NCBI GenBank assembly: GCA_000431835.1
Contig: HF987951.1
Location: 79,412 to 88,924 of the forward strand
Length of the DNA stretch: 9,513 nucleotides
Source of the DNA: Succinatimonas sp. CAG:777
GTDB taxonomy: Bacteria > Pseudomonadota > Gammaproteobacteria > Enterobacterales > Succinivibrionaceae
Direction: 5' to 3'
Shown piece by piece: positions 6,361-9,513 of this stretch. Below the pieces are notes generated by a model, which was not told the DNA's origin, did not search any database, and saw only the letters and a program-made list of their open reading frames with translations. The translations under genes and the position numbers were made by a program. Within the stretch, counting starts at the first letter, position 1. Every line of letters begins with the position of its first letter.

Positions 6361-6367
6361 TCTCTTT
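6361..6367 (-). promoter_or_regulatory. Ribosome-binding site deciding the ispA TTG start
   Basis: AAAGAGA on the minus strand lies 5 bases before the TTG at 6355-6353. No in-frame ATG occurs between the upstream in-frame stop and this TTG, and the resulting N terminus agrees with other IspA proteins. A TTG codon normally initiates less efficiently than ATG. Confidence 0.6.
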
Positions 6368-6403
6368 AAAAGACGTTATATTTTAAGTTCAAGTACGTAT
6401 TAC

Positions 6404-6441
6404 TTTTAAGTAAAAGGATGTTGCGGTTCTTTTACTTAAAA
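6404..6441. repeat. 13-bp-arm inverted repeat at the xseB-ispA junction
   Basis: TTTTAAGTAAAAG (6404-6416) and CTTTTACTTAAAA (6429-6441) are exact reverse complements with a 12-base loop, GATGTTGCGGTT on the plus strand. One arm includes the xseB stop codon (6438-6436). Each arm is itself nearly palindromic (CTTTTA-AG-TAAAAG), so alternative folds are possible. In the transcript it would make a 13-bp AU-rich hairpin about 50 bases before the ispA start. No T-run follows on the minus strand, so it is not a standard terminator. A processing or stabilising hairpin, weak attenuator or protein-binding site are alternatives. Confidence 0.65.
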
Positions 6442-6750
6442 AGGTAAATCTTCTGATTTAGGTGAGCTTTTAGCTTCAAGCTCATCTAAAGCATCATCAG
6501 ATGCGCTATCTGGTAGTGATTCACCAGACAATGCATCATCAGATAAAGATTGCTGAGCCTTCTTACGGGCAACAGTAATCTTTTGTGAGAGTGAATCTAG
6601 CGATTTCTTGCATGAAACCGCCAGATCCATACCCTGACTGTAAACAGATATAGCCTCATCAATCGAAAGATTACCTTCCTCTAATTTGGAGGTCAGCTCT
6701 TCAAGTTGTTTTAAACGCTCTTCAAGAGATGTCATCTGTTTTGCAGCCAT
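6436..6750 (-). CDS. xseB: Exodeoxyribonuclease VII small subunit
   Basis: This 104-residue small subunit of exonuclease VII combines in several copies with XseA to degrade single-stranded DNA into oligonucleotides. Residues 8-62, from SLEERLKQLEELTSKLEEGNLSI through the AVSCKKSLDSLSQKI helix, form the typical two-helix bundle; E. coli XseB is about 80 residues. I use the ATG at 6750-6748, because a good GAGGAT site (6762-6757) precedes it and the family N terminus fits. The frame stays open 30 codons further upstream, but that part overlaps pheT and resembles nothing in XseB. The last 35 or so residues are an extra acidic, serine-rich tail with SDDAL repeated at about 70-74 and 84-88. The gene starts 13 bases after pheT. 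xseA is not in the window. Confidence 0.93.
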   Translation of the reverse strand: MAAKQMTSLEERLKQLEELTSKLEEGNLSIDEAISVYSQGMDLAVSCKKSLDSLSQKITVARKKAQQSLSDDALSGESLPDSASDDALDELEAKSSPKSEDLPF

Positions 6751-6756
6751 TTTTTT

Positions 6757-6762
6757 ATCCTC
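6757..6762 (-). promoter_or_regulatory. Ribosome-binding site deciding the xseB start
   Basis: GAGGAT on the minus strand lies 6 bases before the ATG at 6750-6748 and immediately follows the pheT stop (6766-6764). It rules in favour of this start over the upstream in-frame ATG codons inside pheT. Confidence 0.7.
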
Positions 6763-6763
6763 A

Positions 6764-9142
6764 CTATGAACGAAGTACTGCGCCGAACTTGTTCTTTGCT
6801 TCCTCAACAATCTTTGAAGATAACTCATCAATCTGAGCATCTTCTAAGGTGTGTTCAACATCCTGAGCAATTACACCTAAAGCTACAGAACGCTTATCAC
6901 CTAAAGACTCATCCTCGAATACATCGAAAATCTTAACATCCTGAACAATTGCGCCACCTACTGACTTGATTAAAGCAGTTAATGAAGCAACTGGTACAGA
7001 CTTGTCGATAACAAAAGCAAAGTCACGACGTACTGATGGGAACTTAGAAATTGGGTGATATACAGGAACAACTCTCTTTTCAACAGCTGAACGTAATAAC
7101 TCAAATACGGCAACATGCTGCTTGAAGCCTAAGGCTTTAGCTGTTAATGGGTGAAGCATACCAACGAAGCCAACCTTTACGCCGTTCTTAAAGATGTCAG
7201 CACTCTGACCTGGGTGTAAGAACTTTTCATTTGAGCGAGCAAAGTTATATGCATCAGCATCAGCGGTTACAGCTAATAAAGCTTCAACATCACCCTTTAC
7301 ATCGAAGAAATCTACAGCTCTGCTCTTTTGTGTCCATGACTCATCGTCAATATCACCTACAGAGATACCTGCAATCATAGCTTCCTGACGAACACCGTTC
7401 TCAGCATCCTTATCGATGATGTAACGTAGGCCCTGCTCAAATAGACGAACTTTACGCTGCTGACGGTTTGCATTGTATTTAGCTACAATTGAAAGACCTG
7501 CTAATAAGCTTGTACGCATTGCAGATAATTCTGGTGAAATAGGTGTTGTCAGCATTAAAGGTTTGATATCAGAGAACTCTGATAAAACTTTTGGATCGGT
7601 AAATGAGTAAGTAATAGCCTCATTGTAACCTACATCAACTAAAGCCTTCTTAATCTGTCTGTCTAATACAACCTCTTCTTTCTCATGAACCATGTAAAGC
7701 TCACTTACAGGAGTTGCATTAGGAATGTTGTCATATCCGTAGATACGAGCAACTTCTTCGATTAAGTCCTCTTCAATAGCAATATCAAATCTGAAACTTG
7801 GGCTTACAGCAGTAAAACCGCCATCAACCTTAACAGGATTTAACTCAAGATTCTTTAAGATGGTATATACGGTGTTCTCATCAATGGTCTCACCTAATAC
7901 CTTGTACAGCTTTGATAAGCGCAGAGTAATTGGCTTATGAACTGGGATCTTATCTTGTGCTACAACTTCGTTTACAGGACCTGCTTTTCCGCCTGCAATC
8001 TCAATTAACAGTGCAGTTGCTCTTTCCATAGCACGTAGCTGATTGTCATGATCAACACCGCGCTCGAAACGGTGAGAAGCATCAGTATCTAAACCGTACT
8101 GACGAGCTCTACCCTTAATTGCATCAGGTGAGAAGAAAGCTGACTCTAATAGAACATCAGTAGTGTTCTCATCAATGCCCGAGTTTAATCCTCCAAAGAT
8201 ACCTGCTAAAGCTACAGGGCCTTTGTTATCTGCAATAATTAAAGTGTTATCCTTTAACTTAATCTCTTCACCTGAAAGAACGGTGATTGGCTCGTCCTTG
8301 TGAGCTTTACGTACGACAATCTTGTCATTTAATTTGTTTAAATCAAATGAGTGTAATGGCTGGCTGTACTCAAGCATTACGTAGTTGGTTACGTCAACGA
8401 TTGGAGATACAGAACGGATGCCACAACGACGTAGCTTCTCAACCATCCACAGAGGTGATTTAGCTTTTTGATTTACGCCACGAATTACTCTGTCGATATA
8501 ACGAGGGCAAGCATCTTTATCTTCAACTTCAACAGGGAAAACATCCTGAATTTCAGAAGCTACACTCTTTATTTCAGGATATTTGAACTCTTTGCCTAAA
8601 AGCACAGCAACTTCACGAGCAATACCGCAGATACCTAAGCAGTCTGGACGGTTTGAAGTTAAATCAACGTCGATTACGTTATCGTTTAACTTGAAGTACT
8701 CACGAATATCCATGCCTAATGGAGCATCTTCAGGTAACTCTACGATACCATCGGACTCATCTGCCATACCTAACTCTTTGTATGAGCAGAGCATACCGTT
8801 TGACTCAACACCACGAAGCTTAGCTTTCTTAATGGTGATGCCATTTACATGAGCACCGATTAAAGAACAGCAAACTTTTAAACCTTCACGGCAGTTGTGA
8901 GCGCCACATACGATCTGGAAAACCTGACCATTACCAACATCAACTTTAGTTACGTGCATGTGGTCAGAATCAGGATGTGGAACACACTCTAAAACTTTGC
9001 CTACTACAACTTTATCGAAGTTGTCAGCAACAGGGCTTATAGAATCAACCTCTAAACCTGCCATGGTGATCATGTCAGATAACTGTTCTGCACTTAGGTT
9101 GTTCTCAACCCACTCATCAATCCATTGTTTATTGAAAATCAT
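6764..9142 (-). CDS. pheT: Phenylalanine-tRNA ligase beta subunit
   Basis: This 792-residue beta subunit of the alpha2-beta2 phenylalanyl-tRNA synthetase is close to the 795 residues of E. coli PheT. It carries the structural and editing parts of the enzyme that charges tRNA-Phe. In order I see the N-terminal segment with ITMAGLEVDSI, an EMAP/OB tRNA-binding domain (about 40-150, with PHPDSDHMHVTKVDVG and KLRGVESNGMLCS), the B3/B4 editing region (about 210-360, with IVDVTNYVMLEYSQPLHSFD), a B5 domain (about 400-475), the catalytic-like core (YGYDNIPNATP onward), and a C-terminal FDX-ACB anticodon-binding domain (about 698-791, from YHPISKFPSVRRDFAFVID). The ATG at 9142-9140 follows a GGATAAAGAAA site. 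The gene starts 32 bases after pheS and is complete. Confidence 0.98.
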   Translation of the reverse strand: MIFNKQWIDEWVENNLSAEQLSDMITMAGLEVDSISPVADNFDKVVVGKVLECVPHPDSDHMHVTKVDVGNGQVFQIVCGAHNCREGLKVCCSLIGAHVNGITIKKAKLRGVESNGMLCSYKELGMADESDGIVELPEDAPLGMDIREYFKLNDNVIDVDLTSNRPDCLGICGIAREVAVLLGKEFKYPEIKSVASEIQDVFPVEVEDKDACPRYIDRVIRGVNQKAKSPLWMVEKLRRCGIRSVSPIVDVTNYVMLEYSQPLHSFDLNKLNDKIVVRKAHKDEPITVLSGEEIKLKDNTLIIADNKGPVALAGIFGGLNSGIDENTTDVLLESAFFSPDAIKGRARQYGLDTDASHRFERGVDHDNQLRAMERATALLIEIAGGKAGPVNEVVAQDKIPVHKPITLRLSKLYKVLGETIDENTVYTILKNLELNPVKVDGGFTAVSPSFRFDIAIEEDLIEEVARIYGYDNIPNATPVSELYMVHEKEEVVLDRQIKKALVDVGYNEAITYSFTDPKVLSEFSDIKPLMLTTPISPELSAMRTSLLAGLSIVAKYNANRQQRKVRLFEQGLRYIIDKDAENGVRQEAMIAGISVGDIDDESWTQKSRAVDFFDVKGDVEALLAVTADADAYNFARSNEKFLHPGQSADIFKNGVKVGFVGMLHPLTAKALGFKQHVAVFELLRSAVEKRVVPVYHPISKFPSVRRDFAFVIDKSVPVASLTALIKSVGGAIVQDVKIFDVFEDESLGDKRSVALGVIAQDVEHTLEDAQIDELSSKIVEEAKNKFGAVLRS

Positions 9143-9174
9143 TTTCTTTATCCAACTTGTATTAGGCTAATGTA

Positions 9175-9513
9175 CTAGGCAAACTGCTTTAAGAAACGCA
9201 GATCATTTTCAAAGAATGCGCGTAAGTCATTTACGCCATAACGAAGCATAGTCAAACGCTCTACGCCCATACCAAAAGCATAACCAACATACTTATCTGT
9301 ATCGATACCAACATTGCGAAGTACATTTGGATGAACCATACCGCAACCTAAAACTTCTAACCACTTGCCACCTTTTCTGCGCAGATCAACTTCTGCAGAT
9401 GGCTCTGTGAATGGGAAGAATGAAGGACGGAAACGAACCTCTAGCTCTTCTTCGAAGAACTTTAATAAGAACTCGTTTAAAACACCTTTTAACTCAGCAA
9501 ATGAAGTGTGCTC
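9175..9513 (-). CDS. pheS: Phenylalanine-tRNA ligase alpha subunit, C-terminal part (runs off window)
   Basis: These are the last 112 residues of the catalytic alpha subunit of phenylalanyl-tRNA synthetase, followed by TAG at 9177-9175. Class II motif 2 is visible as VRFRPSFFPFTEPSAEV (residues 26-42 of the fragment). It is followed by GCGMVHPNVLRNVGID (56-71) and motif 3 in GMGVERLTMLRYG (81-93), which form the ATP and phenylalanine sites. The C terminus, NDLRAFFENDLRFLKQF, nearly matches E. coli PheS as I remember it. The N-terminal coiled coil and motif 1 lie beyond the window. The pheS-pheT order is the standard bacterial one, and any pheST leader or attenuator would be upstream, out of view. 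Confidence 0.97.
   Translation of the reverse strand, partial: EHTSFAELKGVLNEFLLKFFEEELEVRFRPSFFPFTEPSAEVDLRRKGGKWLEVLGCGMVHPNVLRNVGIDTDKYVGYAFGMGVERLTMLRYGVNDLRAFFENDLRFLKQFA

Noticed and set aside
6751..6840. 30-codon N-terminal extension of xseB
   Set aside because: It overlaps the conserved pheT C terminus, has no XseB homology, and a good ribosome site directly precedes the ATG at 6750.
8583..9170. Two plus-strand open frames opposite the start of pheT
   Set aside because: They are antisense to the conserved pheT N-terminal region; the serine/threonine-rich translations are typical of shadow frames.
1..9513. CRISPR array, tRNA or rRNA genes, insertion sequences
   Set aside because: I looked for regularly spaced repeats, tRNA-like sequence, transposase signatures and terminal repeats and saw none.

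Overview
The window is AT-rich bacterial chromosome in which every gene I can support reads on the minus strand. Protein content points to a gammaproteobacterium: NqrA, PheS/PheT, XseB-IspA-Dxs, YajQ and AmpG all resemble gammaproteobacterial versions by eye. An Na+-NQR complex, low GC, and a GNAT/small-protein pair of a type I associate with gut Bacteroidetes suggest a host-associated anaerobe or facultative anaerobe. Succinivibrionaceae is my best guess, with Pasteurellaceae-like organisms as an alternative. This taxonomic call is an inference from memory.

Layout in the direction of transcription (high to low coordinate): the C-terminal third of pheS (9513-9175), pheT (9142-6764), xseB (6750-6436), ispA (6355-5468), dxs (5463-3574), yajQ (3506-3018) and ampG (3009-1741). 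Spacing is 4 to 80 bases and I see no strong terminator between them, so they may be one long operon or overlapping transcripts. A second block follows: a two-gene toxin-antitoxin-like module (1612-776) with its own promoter-like region and an 18-bp inverted repeat. Then come about 526 bp of gene-free, very AT-rich DNA and the first 83 codons of nqrA (249-1), presumably the start of an nqr operon that runs off the window.

The genes combine translation (phenylalanyl-tRNA synthetase), DNA repair (exonuclease VII small subunit), isoprenoid supply (Dxs feeds the MEP pathway, IspA makes farnesyl diphosphate), a nucleotide-binding protein (YajQ) and muropeptide recycling (AmpG). IspA/Dxs and AmpG both bear on the cell wall, since farnesyl diphosphate leads to the undecaprenyl carrier and AmpG returns wall fragments to the cytoplasm. 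Regulatory coupling between them is only an inference.

Most of the window is ordinary housekeeping. The parts worth a second look are the GNAT toxin-like gene with a short non-classical partner and a palindromic operator candidate; the long regulatory-looking gap before nqrA; a 13-bp-arm inverted repeat overlapping the xseB stop codon; a cluster of ACTATTC repeats around the dxs stop; non-ATG starts on both ispA and dxs; and xseB in the place after pheT where enterobacteria carry ihfA.
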